Shown: positions 12,692 through 12,802 of the stretch, piece by piece
Numbering within the stretch: position 1 is the first letter of the stretch
How the letters are laid out: each line of letters begins with the position of its first letter
Assembly: GCA_902490355.1 (NCBI GenBank)
Contig: CABUDN010000072.1
Span: 1 to 12,802 of the forward strand
Source: an uncultured Oscillibacter sp.
GTDB lineage: Bacteria; Bacillota; Clostridia; Oscillospirales; Oscillospiraceae
Length of the DNA: 12,802 nucleotides
Direction of reading: 5' to 3'
Made by a program: the position numbers and the translations under genes
Notes under the pieces: model-generated
What the model saw: the letters and a program-made list of their open reading frames with translations, nothing else
The model's database searches: none
Told to the model about the DNA's origin: nothing

Positions 12692-12802
12692 GTCGTCCTC
12701 CCATTCTCACCTCGCCGCCCCACAAGGCAGCATATCCGTCTCCCAGCGCTGTGGGCGAAAGTGCCAGCCGCAGTCCCGGATGCCTCTGCGTACCGATCTG
12801 GG
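12633..12802 (-). CDS. spoIIGA: probable 3' end of spoIIGA (pro-sigma E protease), cut by the window edge
   Basis: One minus-strand frame is open from the window edge to a TGA at 12635-12633. It encodes a segment containing LRLALSPTALGDGYAALWGGEVR, which resembles the C-terminal end of SpoIIGA proteins. SpoIIGA is the membrane aspartic-type protease that processes pro-SigE and is normally encoded directly before sigE. The other two frames look non-coding (R-rich, with stops just before or overlapping the sigE start). If this frame is right, the gene overlaps sigE by 59 bp, longer than the usual few bases, and its last 20 codons run out of frame through the sigE pro-sequence. Only about 55 residues are visible and no catalytic residues lie in this part, so the call rests on position and a short resemblance. 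Confidence 0.6.
   Translation of the reverse strand, partial: QIGTQRHPGLRLALSPTALGDGYAALWGGEVRMGGRHEHQNTAETSCQMAGPAAG

Noticed and set aside
1..12802. CRISPR arrays, insertion sequences, tRNA or rRNA genes
   Set aside because: I looked for direct repeats with regular spacing, transposase motifs, terminal inverted repeats around a gene, and tRNA-like cloverleaves, and saw none.

Overview
The window looks like a chromosomal segment of a GC-rich, endospore-forming member of the Clostridia, probably in the Oscillospiraceae (the Flavonifractor/Oscillibacter neighbourhood). This rests on GC-rich third codon positions, a complete spoIIA operon, a sporulation sigma-E gene, a valine T-box leader and Gram-positive LexA (Cheo) boxes. 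I see no insertion sequence, prophage, CRISPR array, tRNA or rRNA.

Layout. (1) At 91-3259 on the minus strand lies a three-gene envelope cassette: a DUF4358-type lipoprotein, an MBOAT O-acyltransferase and a DHHW (AlgJ/AlgX-like) membrane-anchored protein, ending in a strong hairpin terminator. (2) At 3372-3405 a 34-bp dyad carries overlapping promoter-like elements for both directions. One direction drives the lipoprotein gene, the other a PLP-dependent threonine-aldolase-like enzyme (3467-4495) that ends in a textbook terminator. (3) At 4580-6909 on the plus strand lies an operon behind a near-consensus promoter with two LexA-type operators. It encodes a 41-residue single-pass membrane microprotein, a radical SAM protein of the putative DNA modification/repair family, and its usual DUF4130 partner. 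(4) At 6797-8269 on the minus strand is spoIIAA-spoIIAB-sigF. Its 3' end overlaps the end of the SOS operon tail to tail by 113 bp. (5) At 8421-11987 on the minus strand a T-box leader with an apparent GUC (Val) specifier controls a YcxB-like membrane protein gene and valS. (6) At 11990-12802 on the minus strand is sigE, preceded by the 3' end of what is probably spoIIGA, cut by the window edge.

How the parts work together. SpoIIAA/SpoIIAB/SigF and SpoIIGA/SigE are the forespore and mother-cell first-stage sigma modules, here separated only by the valS operon. The T-box should raise ycxB-valS expression when uncharged tRNA-Val accumulates. The plus-strand SOS operon is the part most likely to hold undescribed biology: a DNA-damage-inducible membrane microprotein linked to an uncharacterised radical SAM repair pair, with transcription aimed at the 3' end of the sporulation operon.

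Most long reading frames opposite the real genes (for example those antisense to the MBOAT and valS genes) are by-products of high GC content and were left out. All family assignments are from memory of motifs; no search was run.
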